64,000 nt of DNA, taken from NCBI GenBank assembly GCA_029432815.1, contig JAROBA010000026.1:23606-87605 (forward strand), in the 5' to 3' direction. The translations under genes and the position numbers were made by a program. Of this stretch, positions 55,301-63,809 are shown in pieces. Positions within the stretch are counted from its first letter, which is position 1, and the number at the start of each line of letters is the position of its first letter. The notes beneath the pieces are model-generated. The model did not search any database, had not been told where the DNA came from, and saw only the letters and a list, made by a program, of their open reading frames with translations. Source of the DNA: Pontiellaceae bacterium B1224. Lineage in GTDB: Bacteria; Verrucomicrobiota; Kiritimatiellia; Kiritimatiellales; Pontiellaceae.

Positions 55301-57838
55301 TTACTGCACTGCAGCATCTCCCGTCTCCTCCGACTGCTGAAACAGCAGCCAGTTGTCATCTTTAATTTTTTCAATTCGTTTCCGGGCTTCTTCCTGCGCC
55401 GGCACATTGGCATCGATCACCCGCTGATATACCTGAACGGCATCCACCCACCGACGCTGCCGTTCTTTGATCGATGCCGCGCCGAATGCCGAACGCGTAA
55501 ACCACGTCACGCTATAGGGCGAGCGCTCCACGTTTTCGTTAATAAAAGTATAAACCACGTTCATGTAACGACTGAAGGCTTTTTCGGATAGACTCGTTTT
55601 CTCGAGACAAACGGCAATCTTATTTTCAACGTGCAGCTTCAACGCCACTGGTGCGGATGGTCGGTCCAGAATGGCCTGATAGGAATTCATGGCCGCTGCG
55701 TACCGCGCCGGATCTTCCGATGCGAGCGTAAAATGACAATCGCCCATGCGCCCCCAGGCGGCATTCACGAGATAGCTCTCCGGATAGTTTTTAATAATCT
55801 CTTCAAAGGCGAGAATGGCTTTATCAAATGTTCCGAGTTCGGTCAGCACATCGCCTTGCGCAAAACGGGTCTGAGGAAGGATATCGCTTTCAGGATAGGT
55901 TTTCGCCACCTCGGAATACCGATCGAATGCCGTCACATAATTCGACTGCGCCGCAGCCGCCCGCCCCGCCCAGTAGAGAGCCCGCGGTGCCAAGGCATTC
56001 CCCTGGAAATCATTTGCTATTTGAAGAAACAGCGGCTCGGCGTCTTGATAACGTCCCTGATTATAAAACTGTTCTGCCAACCAGAAAATCACCTCGGGCG
56101 TCCATTTTGAATCCGGGTATTGGGCGATAAAGGTTTCGCAGGTTTTGACCGCTTGCTCGATCTGCCCCTGCAGATAGAGACAGAAACCGCGCATGTATGA
56201 AGCCTGCGGGGTATAATCGCTATTCGGATATCTTGCGACCACCGTTTCAAACGCCGCCTGAGCTTCGGCATATTGCCCAAGCCGATAGAGCACCAATCCC
56301 TGCTGATGCAGGCTGAGCGAGGCCGTTGCGGCATTGGTGAAAGTGGTTCCGATCTGGGTATACTTGTTGAGCGCGGCATCCCATTCCTGATTTGCCAGCA
56401 TAATATCGGCCGTCCGGAGCGCCGCTTTCTCGGCAAAAGGACTCGATGTATGATTGGTTTCCAGAATGCTGAACGTGTTCAACGCTTCGGGCCGCCGACC
56501 GATTTTCATCAGCGCAAGTCCCAACTGGTAGAGCGCATTCGGCATATAATCGTGCGCAGAATAATCCGTAACAAAAGCACGATATCGCTTCTCCGCCTCT
56601 TCCAGTTTATCGGCCTTGAAATAGCTGTCGCCCGATTTAAACAGCGCATCCGCTTTTTGGTCCGGATCGCTGAGAGCATCCACCGCCTTATCAAAAATGC
56701 CGGCGGCCTCGGCATAGCGTTCGAGCTGCCACAGACTCAGGCCCTTCCCGAAATAAGCTTCTGCAAGACCTTCCTCGCTGTCGGCCACATCCAGATAAAC
56801 CTGATAGCCCGCATCCGCCTGTTCGTATCGCCCGGACAGATAGAGTGCTTTTGACTTTTCGAGCTGCAGTTCCGCCGCAATGACCTGATTCGGTGCTTCT
56901 GCGCGGCACTCCTCCAGCAACTTCAACGCCGGTTCTGTTTGACCTTCACTCAGCATGAGTTTGGCCAGCGCCAGCTTAAGCGGCACACGCTGCCGTGCAT
57001 CGGGAGAGAGACGGATCCCGCTGCGCATCGCTTTTTCCGATGCATCTTTGTTGCCGGCTTTCTGTTCGAGAGCGGCCAGATCCACATACGCATCGATGCG
57101 GTGCACCAGCATGGTCTGATCGTTGGTCGCCAGACCCGCAAGAAGCCCGCGCGACTGATCCAGATCTTCTACAGCCTCCTGTGTATACAACAGGTGCGCC
57201 CATTTAAGCTGTGCCTGTTCTGCTGCATTTGGGTCCTGATCCTTACTGAGGGTTTCATAAATTGCAACCGCTTCAGAGATGCGCTGCTGCAACGTGTAAA
57301 CTTCAGCCAAATCAAATTGATTCCGCGTTCCTTCACGCTGGCTCGGATAATCGGTTGCAAATCTTTTATAACTCACCTCCGCCTCGTCCAGCTGTCCGCT
57401 CAGCTGCTGCATGCGGCCCTTCAGACGCAATGCGGAAGGCGCATAGCGACTCTTCGCCATCGACTCATCCGCCAGATTGAGAACGTTCAGCCCTTTGCCA
57501 TATTGGTGCAGTTCATAAAGCGCACGCGCACGCCAGTAATCATAGCCTGGTGAACCGGTTTTACCTTCCAGCTGCTTTAACATTTCCGAATAGCGTTTCT
57601 GTCCCCACAGGGAGTGAAGCAGCAGTAAAGTAGCCTCCGTTGCCTCTTCCTCGTTGGGATCTGCCACCAAAACGCCGTACGCCTGCTGTTCCGCAAGCGC
57701 AAAAAAACCGTCGTCCAATGAAGCCCTAATATTGGGAAAGCGCGAACTGATCGGTCTTGGAACCGGTTCCTGCGCAACGGTCTTCAGAGAAAACAACAGT
57801 GTAAATACAGATAATATAAATAGTTGGGATCGCCGCAT
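55301..57838 (-). CDS. Large exported TPR protein of Ton/Tol-like operon
   Basis: 845 residues: signal peptide ending near KTVAQE, then TPR-like helical repeats over almost the whole length, including YgbF/CpoB-like units such as AYFGKGLSLWQLERYAEAAG, FKSGDSYFKADKLEEAEKRY and YPNSDYTPQASYMRGFCLYL. Periplasmic or outer-membrane-associated scaffold; in other PVC and Bacteroidota genomes similar proteins precede exbB, exbD and tonB genes. ATG 57838 is used, since the upstream TTG has no support. It is the first gene of the operon. No catalytic motif seen. Confidence 0.82.
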   Translation of the reverse strand: MRRSQLFILSVFTLLFSLKTVAQEPVPRPISSRFPNIRASLDDGFFALAEQQAYGVLVADPNEEEATEATLLLLHSLWGQKRYSEMLKQLEGKTGSPGYDYWRARALYELHQYGKGLNVLNLADESMAKSRYAPSALRLKGRMQQLSGQLDEAEVSYKRFATDYPSQREGTRNQFDLAEVYTLQQRISEAVAIYETLSKDQDPNAAEQAQLKWAHLLYTQEAVEDLDQSRGLLAGLATNDQTMLVHRIDAYVDLAALEQKAGNKDASEKAMRSGIRLSPDARQRVPLKLALAKLMLSEGQTEPALKLLEECRAEAPNQVIAAELQLEKSKALYLSGRYEQADAGYQVYLDVADSEEGLAEAYFGKGLSLWQLERYAEAAGIFDKAVDALSDPDQKADALFKSGDSYFKADKLEEAEKRYRAFVTDYSAHDYMPNALYQLGLALMKIGRRPEALNTFSILETNHTSSPFAEKAALRTADIMLANQEWDAALNKYTQIGTTFTNAATASLSLHQQGLVLYRLGQYAEAQAAFETVVARYPNSDYTPQASYMRGFCLYLQGQIEQAVKTCETFIAQYPDSKWTPEVIFWLAEQFYNQGRYQDAEPLFLQIANDFQGNALAPRALYWAGRAAAAQSNYVTAFDRYSEVAKTYPESDILPQTRFAQGDVLTELGTFDKAILAFEEIIKNYPESYLVNAAWGRMGDCHFTLASEDPARYAAAMNSYQAILDRPSAPVALKLHVENKIAVCLEKTSLSEKAFSRYMNVVYTFINENVERSPYSVTWFTRSAFGAASIKERQRRWVDAVQVYQRVIDANVPAQEEARKRIEKIKDDNWLLFQQSEETGDAAVQ

Positions 57839-57867
57839 TAATATTTCCAAAGGTTAAAACCCATTAT

Positions 57868-57913
57868 TTCCAATGCTTGGAAAATATAAAGCCAATTTTC
57901 CCAGGCATTGGAA
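57868..57913. repeat. Palindrome pair, 31-base period, intergenic
   Basis: A perfect TTCCAATGCTTGGAA (57868-57882) and a two-mismatch TCCCAGGCATTGGAA (57899-57913) lie in the divergent region upstream of the TPR operon. A half copy (TTCCAAAGGTTAAAA, 57845) touches the start region. Confidence 0.75.
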
Positions 57914-57973
57914 TAGAAATTTGTTTCTCCTCCGCTGAACGTCGGTTACCGTATTCAGTCATATACTAAAACC

Positions 57974-58174
57974 ATGACAATTGAACTCAACAGACGAACT
58001 TTTCTGGCCCTGATCGGAGCCTCCACCACTGCGGTCGCAATCGGCCGGCCCGCTCCGGCTTCCGCCCCGGCAACCGGCTGCCCGCAAGGCACCCCGCGGT
58101 GCTTTATGGACGGAAGGAATTCCCAACCAGCGGCCCGGCCAAAAACCTCCGCCATCCAATATCTATCCGAATGA
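57974..58174 (+). pseudogene. Truncated Tat-signal reading frame
   Basis: 66 codons. The first 28 form a clear Tat signal (NRRTFLALIGASTTAVAIG with twin Arg), as found on secreted sulfatases and oxidoreductases. The frame then runs into a proline- and GC-rich segment of repeat character (GCPQGTPRCFMDGRNSQPAA) and stops in an ATGA overlap with the radical SAM gene. Best read as the 5' remnant of a lost exported enzyme. A functional leader peptide is less likely. Confidence 0.5.
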
Positions 58175-59049
58175 CCAGTTCCCATTCATTATTTCGTCCA
58201 CCCTCAGAGGCAAACAGCCTGATTATTCGGATTCAGGACGGCTGTCCGTGGAACCAATGTACGTTCTGCGGAATGTATAAAGGGGTGAATGCGCGTTTCC
58301 GATCATTGGAAGAAATCGAGCTCGGGATCGAGGCCGCGCGCAAGGAATATCCCTCGGCCCGGCGCATCTTTCTGGCCGATGGCGATGTGATGGCCCTCTC
58401 GTTCAATAAGCTCCAAACCATCCTCGGCATGCTGAACGACCGTTTTCCCCGCCTTTCCCGAGTTAATATCTATGCAAACGGAAATTCGATTCTGCAGAAA
58501 ACTGACGCCGAACTGCAGGCCCTGCGGTCCCTCAAGCTCAATACGCTTTATATGGGCCTGGAAAGTGGACACGAGGAAACCCTGCGGGCCGTGAAGAAAC
58601 GGGAAACCGCAGTGGAAATGATTAAAGCCGGCCGGCGAGCTCAGGCGAACGGGCTCAAAATGTCGGTCATGATCCTCACCGGACTCGGCGGAAAGAAAAA
58701 CCGGCAGATGCACGCCGCCGCCACGGCCGATGCCCTGAACCGCATGCAGCCGCGCCTGCTCTCCGCCCTGCGCGTCATTCCAATCCCTGGAACCGAATTG
58801 TATGAACAGGAGCAAACCGGCGACTTTGAACAGGTGACCGAGTTCCAGGCATTGGAAGAACTCAAGGAAATGATCCAGGGATTGGAACTCGAAAGCACCG
58901 TCTTCCGCGCCAACCATTCCTCCAACATTCTGCCAATGGAAGGCCGCTTTCCGAAAGACAAAGACCGGCTCATCGACGAGCTAGGCACCCTGCTCGCATC
59001 CGGCACCCTTGACACCAAAGCACCGGGCCTTCCGCCGCTTTCTCTTTAG
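58171..59049 (+). CDS. Radical SAM protein
   Basis: 292 residues. The iron-sulfur motif is DGCPWNQCTFCGMYKG, i.e. C-x4-C-x2-C instead of the common x3 spacing, a variant known in a group of uncharacterised radical SAM proteins. It is followed by FLADGDVM, the YMGLESGHEETLRAVKK Elp3/MiaB-like segment and a C-terminal helical part. Reaction unknown. ATG 58171 overlaps the stop of the truncated Tat frame. The 3' end overlaps era by four bases, convergent. Four palindrome variants lie inside (58297, 58778, 58843, 58873). Confidence 0.85.
   Translation: MTSSHSLFRPPSEANSLIIRIQDGCPWNQCTFCGMYKGVNARFRSLEEIELGIEAARKEYPSARRIFLADGDVMALSFNKLQTILGMLNDRFPRLSRVNIYANGNSILQKTDAELQALRSLKLNTLYMGLESGHEETLRAVKKRETAVEMIKAGRRAQANGLKMSVMILTGLGGKKNRQMHAAATADALNRMQPRLLSALRVIPIPGTELYEQEQTGDFEQVTEFQALEELKEMIQGLELESTVFRANHSSNILPMEGRFPKDKDRLIDELGTLLASGTLDTKAPGLPPLSL
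58778..58887. repeat. Cluster of three palindrome variants, coding
   Basis: TTCCAATCCCTGGAA (58778), TTCCAGGCATTGGAA (58843) and ATCCAGGGATTGGAA (58873) within 110 bases; the last two are 30 bases apart, and both encode (F/I)QxLE. Confidence 0.7.
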
Positions 59050-59957
59050 GCGTAGCCGAGTTTTTTGAGGATCCAAAAGTTTTTGCGCCAGTTCTTTTCG
59101 ACTTTGACCCAGAGCTTAAGTTTGAAACGGACGCCGTACATTTCGTAGAGCTCCTTTTCGGCCTGCTCGCGGACCCATTTGATCAGGCGGCCTTTGTCGC
59201 CGATCACGATGCCCTTCTGCGAATGGCGTTCCACCATCACAGAAACCTCGACGGTCCATTTTTTTTCGCCTTCCTGAATGTCTTCCACCCAGATCGCCAG
59301 CGCGTGCGGGAGTTCCTGTTCCAATCTATGGAAAAACTTTTCGCGGACGACGTCCGCAATATTCAGCTTGCGAGGATAGTCGGTCAGAATATCGTCGGGA
59401 AAAAGGGCCGGTCCTTCCGGAATCAGACCAAACAAACCGGTCAACAGCTCAGGCATGTTGATCCCCTGCAACGCGGAAACATTGAGCCACTGAAGCTCTT
59501 TATCGCTCTCGCGGTCGACCTGAATCTCTTCCCAGAGCGCTTTGTATTGCTCTGAACAGTCGTAGCTCCGGTCGCTCTTGTTGAGCGCCACAATACACGG
59601 AACCTCTTCGCGGGTAATGCGGCGGAACCAGCCGTCGTCTTCCATTTCCGGCTTCGAGGAGGCATCGAGCACCAGCAGAATCGCATCCACGCCCTGCACG
59701 GCTGAACGCGCGGCTTTGTTGAGGTTTTTGCCCATATCGCCCTGCGCTTTGTGCACACCTGGTGTATCGAGAAAAACGAGCTGCCCGCGGTCTTCGGTTA
59801 GAATGGCGCGGATGACGTTGCGGGTGGTCTGCACCGTATCGCTGACAATGCTGACCTTTTCTCCGAGTAAATGGTTCACTAACGTGGACTTACCGACGTT
59901 TGTGCGGCCGACGATGGCAACGATTCCAGCTCTTTCAATGGGATGTTCTTCAGTCAT
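59046..59957 (-). CDS. era: GTPase Era
   Basis: 16S rRNA maturation GTPase. G1 GRTNVGKS is at residues 17-24, followed by DTPGVH (G3) and NKSD (G4), and a C-terminal KH domain with GIVIGDKGRLIKWVREQA. ATG 59957 (MTEEHPIERAG) is preferred to the longer frame from 59993. Length is 303, as usual. It is convergent with the radical SAM gene and divergent from the isomerase gene. Confidence 0.96.
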   Translation of the reverse strand: MTEEHPIERAGIVAIVGRTNVGKSTLVNHLLGEKVSIVSDTVQTTRNVIRAILTEDRGQLVFLDTPGVHKAQGDMGKNLNKAARSAVQGVDAILLVLDASSKPEMEDDGWFRRITREEVPCIVALNKSDRSYDCSEQYKALWEEIQVDRESDKELQWLNVSALQGINMPELLTGLFGLIPEGPALFPDDILTDYPRKLNIADVVREKFFHRLEQELPHALAIWVEDIQEGEKKWTVEVSVMVERHSQKGIVIGDKGRLIKWVREQAEKELYEMYGVRFKLKLWVKVEKNWRKNFWILKKLGYA

Positions 59958-60060
59958 GGGCGCGGGTTTTAGCACAATCGCGGATGATTGCATAAAGAAT
60001 ATTCGAGGATTCGCTTTTCTGCGTTGCGCCCTCCCCGCCCTTTTTCTATGGTGTTGTTAT

Positions 60061-61068
60061 ATGAAATTTGCATCTTCCATTTTAGTTCTTTCCGCTCTGC
60101 CGGTCGCCGTATTTTCACAGTATCTTCCGGGCGTGCAACCACAACCCCAACAAATCCAGCAACCGGTCTCCATTGAAATCGATGGGTATGCTGCCAAGGT
60201 GAACGACCGGGTGATCACCCGCGGCGAGGTGCGCGAAGCCATGGCACCCGTACTGCCGGAAATCTACCGCCAGTTCCAGGGCGCTCAACTGGAAGAAGAG
60301 CTGGAGCGGGCCTTCCTCAAAGCCCGCGAGGATATTGTGGAACGCGCGCTGATTATGGAAGCCTTCAAAGAACGGGGCGGTGCCATTCCTGATCAATATG
60401 TTAACGACGAAATCAAACGCGTGATCACCGAACAGTTTAAAGGCGACAAAGCCATGTTTGAGCAGGTTCTGGCCGAACAGAAAAAAACCCGCGAAGAATA
60501 CATGACCATGATTCGCGAACAAATGGCGGTCGGCATGATGATTAACGAAGAGGTGACCCGCCGCGCCCGCATCACTCCGGAGCAAATCCGCGAGGAATAT
60601 GAAGAAAACAAAGAGACCTACTTTATTCCGGAAAAAGTTAAATACAGCGTAATCGTGCTGAACAAGGGGGCCACGCCGGAAGATCAGGCGGTGAAGCTCG
60701 AAGAGATGCAGAAGATCCGGCAGCGACTCGTCGACGGAGCCGATTTCAACGAAACGGCCAAAGAGGTTTCCGAAGGCAGCCGTGCGGCCGATGGCGGTGC
60801 GTTCCCTTGGATGCAGCCGAAAGACGTACGCGAAGAACTCCGCGAATCTCTGCAAACCCTGCCGGTCGGCGAAATCAGCGCCATCATTGATACCGACACC
60901 CAGCTTTATCTGGTTAAAGTCGATGCGCGCCGGCAGCCGGGCTATAAGTCGTTTGATGAAGTTCGCGAAGACATCAAAAATGCCCTGACCGCGAAAGAGC
61001 GCAATCGCTTAATGAAACGATGGATCGACCGCCTGCGCAGCGTCAATTACATCATCCTGTATGATTAA
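60061..61068 (+). CDS. SurA-like periplasmic peptidyl-prolyl isomerase
   Basis: 335 residues: signal peptide ending FSQ, an N-terminal SurA-type chaperone region (AAKVNDRVITRGEVREA ... RAFLKAREDIVERALI), and a parvulin (PPIC) domain near residues 205-300 (KYSVIVLNKGATPEDQA, DFNETAKEVSEGSRAADGGA, LPVGEISAIIDTDTQLYLVK). Likely a chaperone for outer-membrane barrels, of which this window encodes several. ATG 60061 is preferred to the upstream frame, which belongs to the antisense of era. Confidence 0.9.
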   Translation: MKFASSILVLSALPVAVFSQYLPGVQPQPQQIQQPVSIEIDGYAAKVNDRVITRGEVREAMAPVLPEIYRQFQGAQLEEELERAFLKAREDIVERALIMEAFKERGGAIPDQYVNDEIKRVITEQFKGDKAMFEQVLAEQKKTREEYMTMIREQMAVGMMINEEVTRRARITPEQIREEYEENKETYFIPEKVKYSVIVLNKGATPEDQAVKLEEMQKIRQRLVDGADFNETAKEVSEGSRAADGGAFPWMQPKDVREELRESLQTLPVGEISAIIDTDTQLYLVKVDARRQPGYKSFDEVREDIKNALTAKERNRLMKRWIDRLRSVNYIILYD

Positions 61069-61080
61069 TAGAGGGTCGCA

Positions 61081-61148
61081 GGTCTGAAGGTCAAAAGTCC
61101 AACGTCTCACACGCGATCTTTGACCTTGAGACTTTCGACTTTCAGACC
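61081..61148. repeat. Inverted repeat GGTCTGAAGGTCAAAAGTC
   Basis: GGTCTGAAGGTCAAAAGTC (61081-61099) pairs with GACTTTCGACTTTCAGACC (61130-61148) at 17 of 19 positions. It separates the convergent isomerase and rescue-factor genes, where it may end both transcripts. Confidence 0.75.
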
Positions 61149-61153
61149 AATGC

Positions 61154-61558
61154 TTATTCATCCGGACGAATGCGGCCGCGGAGTTTTTTCTTCGTGGCCT
61201 GTTTTGTTTTATCGTCCAGCATTTTTGCTTTGGCGCGGCGGGAGCGGCGCCTTTTCTGTCGGCGTATTTTTTCGATGGCCTGCTGCTTTTTACTTTTTTC
61301 GCCAAGCACCGCATCTTCAATCCGCTCGCAAAGTTCCTTGCGGGCCCAATAGCGGTTGTCGGCCTGCGAGCGGGTTTTCTGACAGCGGATTTCGGTGCCG
61401 CTCACCGTATGGCGAAGCTGGACGCAGGAAGAGGTTTTATTAATTTTCTGCCCCCCGCTGCCGGAACCGCGGATGAAATTCTCCTCCAGATCCTGTTCCA
61501 GAATTTGGAGTTTTTCCATTCGCCCGTGCAGTTTTTCCCATTTCTCAGCCGTAATCAT
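61154..61558 (-). CDS. GGQ-containing ribosome-rescue factor (RF-like)
   Basis: 134 residues: a short helical start, then FIRGSGSGGQKINKTSSCVQ with GGQ at 35-37, QLRHTVSGTEIRCQKTRSQA, and a very basic C-terminal tail (RRQKRRRSRRAKAKM). The catalytic domain of release factors without codon-recognition domain, as in ArfB (YaeJ) and the mitochondrial C12orf65-type proteins. It hydrolyses peptidyl-tRNA on stalled ribosomes; the basic tail should bind the mRNA channel. The exact subfamily is uncertain. Confidence 0.88.
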   Translation of the reverse strand: MITAEKWEKLHGRMEKLQILEQDLEENFIRGSGSGGQKINKTSSCVQLRHTVSGTEIRCQKTRSQADNRYWARKELCERIEDAVLGEKSKKQQAIEKIRRQKRRRSRRAKAKMLDDKTKQATKKKLRGRIRPDE

Positions 61559-61571
61559 GCGGACATGTTAA

Positions 61572-62444
61572 ATGGACTCCCCCGCTTTCGCAATTGATTT
61601 CATCGAACTGAAAGCTACTATGGGGCGGATGGAAGAAACCCCGTCTATGCTGCACAATGCGCTGACCGCCTTTTTGATGATCGGCGGGTTAATTACCGCC
61701 GCCCTGCTTTACCTGCATCAGCAGCGCAACCCGCCGGACCGAAAACACCTGACCGAAATAATCGCCAACCGCTCGTGGAAGACGTGGCAGGTGGTCATGC
61801 TGCTGAGCACGCTGTTCCTGCTCTACTATCTTGCCCAATTGTCAGGCCCCTTTATCGGGCAATTTATCTACGAAGACCAAGCCCCCATAGTGAAGCTGAT
61901 GATTATACTTGGCATCTACTCTATTCTAATGGTGATGGTCAGTATTATCAGCAAACGAAACAGCGGAGACCTGGGCATGGGGATTTCCAATGTTCGGAAA
62001 CTGCTCATTTCGCCCGTGGCCTATCTCGCGGTGATCCCGTTCATTATGCTGGCATCAAAAGGCTATCACCTGCTGCTCGAAAGAATTTATTCCTCCGAAG
62101 TGGAACTGCAGGAAGTGGCGCAAATCGTTTCAGGCGAACTGGGTTGGGTGGAAATTCTCTATATGATTACCGCCATCTTCATTGCCCCGGTTTATGAAGA
62201 ACTGCTATTCCGTGGCATTGCATTTCCCTACTTTGTGAAACGGGCAGGACTGATTCCGGCCATAGTCATCGTATCCGTGCTCTTTGCGCTGATGCACCCC
62301 CACCTACCCTCGTTTGTTCCATTGGCCATGCTTTCCGGCACCCTGTGCCTGACCTACTGGCGTACCGGTTCGCTCTGGACCAGCATCGGCGTTCACATGA
62401 TCTTCAACGCCGTAACCATTCTGGCGCTCAATATTGCAGGGTAA
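61572..62444 (+). CDS. CPBP-family intramembrane metalloprotease
   Basis: 290 residues with about seven membrane helices. The CPBP (CAAX protease / bacteriocin-processing) motifs are in order: VYEELLFRGIAFPY near residue 212, LFALMHPHLPSF and HMIFNAVTIL, providing the Glu and His metal ligands. Substrate unknown. The ATG at 61572 is adopted; several later ATGs (for example at MGRMEE) could be the real start, since the first 25 residues look poorly structured. It is divergent from the rescue factor by 13 bases. Confidence 0.85.
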   Translation: MDSPAFAIDFIELKATMGRMEETPSMLHNALTAFLMIGGLITAALLYLHQQRNPPDRKHLTEIIANRSWKTWQVVMLLSTLFLLYYLAQLSGPFIGQFIYEDQAPIVKLMIILGIYSILMVMVSIISKRNSGDLGMGISNVRKLLISPVAYLAVIPFIMLASKGYHLLLERIYSSEVELQEVAQIVSGELGWVEILYMITAIFIAPVYEELLFRGIAFPYFVKRAGLIPAIVIVSVLFALMHPHLPSFVPLAMLSGTLCLTYWRTGSLWTSIGVHMIFNAVTILALNIAG

Positions 62445-62510
62445 CGAACCGCGAATTGTTCTGATACGACTTCGTTATTGAACGTTCGAAGTTCAGTAAT
62501 CAATGCTTTT
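62440..62510. repeat. Inverted repeat between protease and hexokinase
   Basis: CGTTATTGAACGTTCGAAGT and TTCAGTAATCAATG form a loose hairpin, followed by a GCTTTTTTAAAAAGC palindrome (62505-62519) that overlaps the hexokinase stop. Confidence 0.5.
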
Positions 62511-63809
62511 TTAAAAAGCGGTCAGACCGGCAATGGCGGCGCCGACGACGGGGGCGTCCTCAACCTGAATACAGCGAATATGCAGGCCGCGCTTTTGAAG
62601 CATCGGTTGCAGATAGCCCTGTACTTTTTCCGGCATTTGGAAGGTTTTGTAGTAGGTTGATCCGTCGATGTTCACACAAACCGGTCGTTCCGGATCGGTG
62701 CCGGCCCCACCTTTAACCACGGCCGCGAGAATATTAACCGCCGTCAGAAGGGCCGCGCGATCGACTACGGCGGTAAAGACCAACTTCATGACATCCCGGT
62801 CGGCATCGGTAAAAGCACCCGTATCCAACATTCCTTTATCCCGATCGTTGTCAGCCACCAGATTATCGATATGAATGGTGGATAACTCGTTCATATCTGC
62901 AAGCGATTGTGTGCCCACATCAGAGAACACGCCATCCTCTTTGGACAACGATTTGAGCAGCTTCAGCGTGATGCTACCCATGTAGACGCCGGAAATGGTT
63001 TTTTCAAAAACGTGCCCGCCGGGATTCTCGCTGGCTTCGTCCAGCTCAAGATCCAACGGTCCGCGTTTGAAGGCGGCAAATCCGCCGGATTCAACATTAA
63101 TCACCTGCGAGCCGGCTCCAAGATAGCCATCCAGTTTTACGATGTTTTCATTTTTCTCAACAATGGCCGTATTGGTCCCCGTGCCGAGAATGAAACCGAT
63201 ATAGGACGATGCATTAAACGTTTGCCCCTGCGCCAGACCGGCCAGCAGGCAGGCTACTGTATCGTTCAGGATTACCACTTTCCGGCCGGTCATTCCCCGT
63301 TCTTCCAGGGCTTCGATCAAACCGCTGCCGATATGACTTCCGACCAGTTCAGGAATCTTAATTTCTTTGGTCCAGTGCAGCAGGCGGCCATCGAAATCCG
63401 GCAGAATGTTGGTCGGATACGAGAAGCAGAATCCAATATGTTCAAAATCGTCCTTCAAGGGCTCAAGCGCATCAACCAGCACTTTATAAAAGTCTGCGGC
63501 GGAAACCTCTTCATCCCGGCCGGGCATGGGTTGCTTGCTGAAAGCCGAAAGTTTAATTTCACCGGCTTCGGTAAATTTCGCCACACAGATACGCAGATTG
63601 GTTCCGCCGGCATCAATCACGGCAACCGATTTTTCCGGGGGCACCTGGCCTTCTGTACCGACATAGGCAGGAATCATGGCCAACGAGCTGCATTCACCCG
63701 CCAATCCCTTTTTCATTTCATCCAGGAAACCGGCCAGCAATGAATCTGCATTATAGGCTTCGGCGGAAACCATTTTATCCTTCAACCAAGCGTTGATCAT
63801 CTGTTCCAT
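62511..63809 (-). CDS. Eukaryotic-type hexokinase
   Basis: 432 residues of the hexokinase_1/hexokinase_2 fold, not the short bacterial ROK or Glk type. Phosphate-1 loop VAVIDAGGTNLRICVAKF near residue 65, sugar-binding CFSYPTNILPD, the catalytic NDTVACLLAG and GFILGTGTNTAIVEK, and adenosine-site segments near the C-terminus. GGAG lies eight bases before the ATG. It probably phosphorylates glucose or another hexose at C6; specificity not readable. Stands alone at the edge of the window. Confidence 0.88.
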   Translation of the reverse strand: MEQMINAWLKDKMVSAEAYNADSLLAGFLDEMKKGLAGECSSLAMIPAYVGTEGQVPPEKSVAVIDAGGTNLRICVAKFTEAGEIKLSAFSKQPMPGRDEEVSAADFYKVLVDALEPLKDDFEHIGFCFSYPTNILPDFDGRLLHWTKEIKIPELVGSHIGSGLIEALEERGMTGRKVVILNDTVACLLAGLAQGQTFNASSYIGFILGTGTNTAIVEKNENIVKLDGYLGAGSQVINVESGGFAAFKRGPLDLELDEASENPGGHVFEKTISGVYMGSITLKLLKSLSKEDGVFSDVGTQSLADMNELSTIHIDNLVADNDRDKGMLDTGAFTDADRDVMKLVFTAVVDRAALLTAVNILAAVVKGGAGTDPERPVCVNIDGSTYYKTFQMPEKVQGYLQPMLQKRGLHIRCIQVEDAPVVGAAIAGLTAF

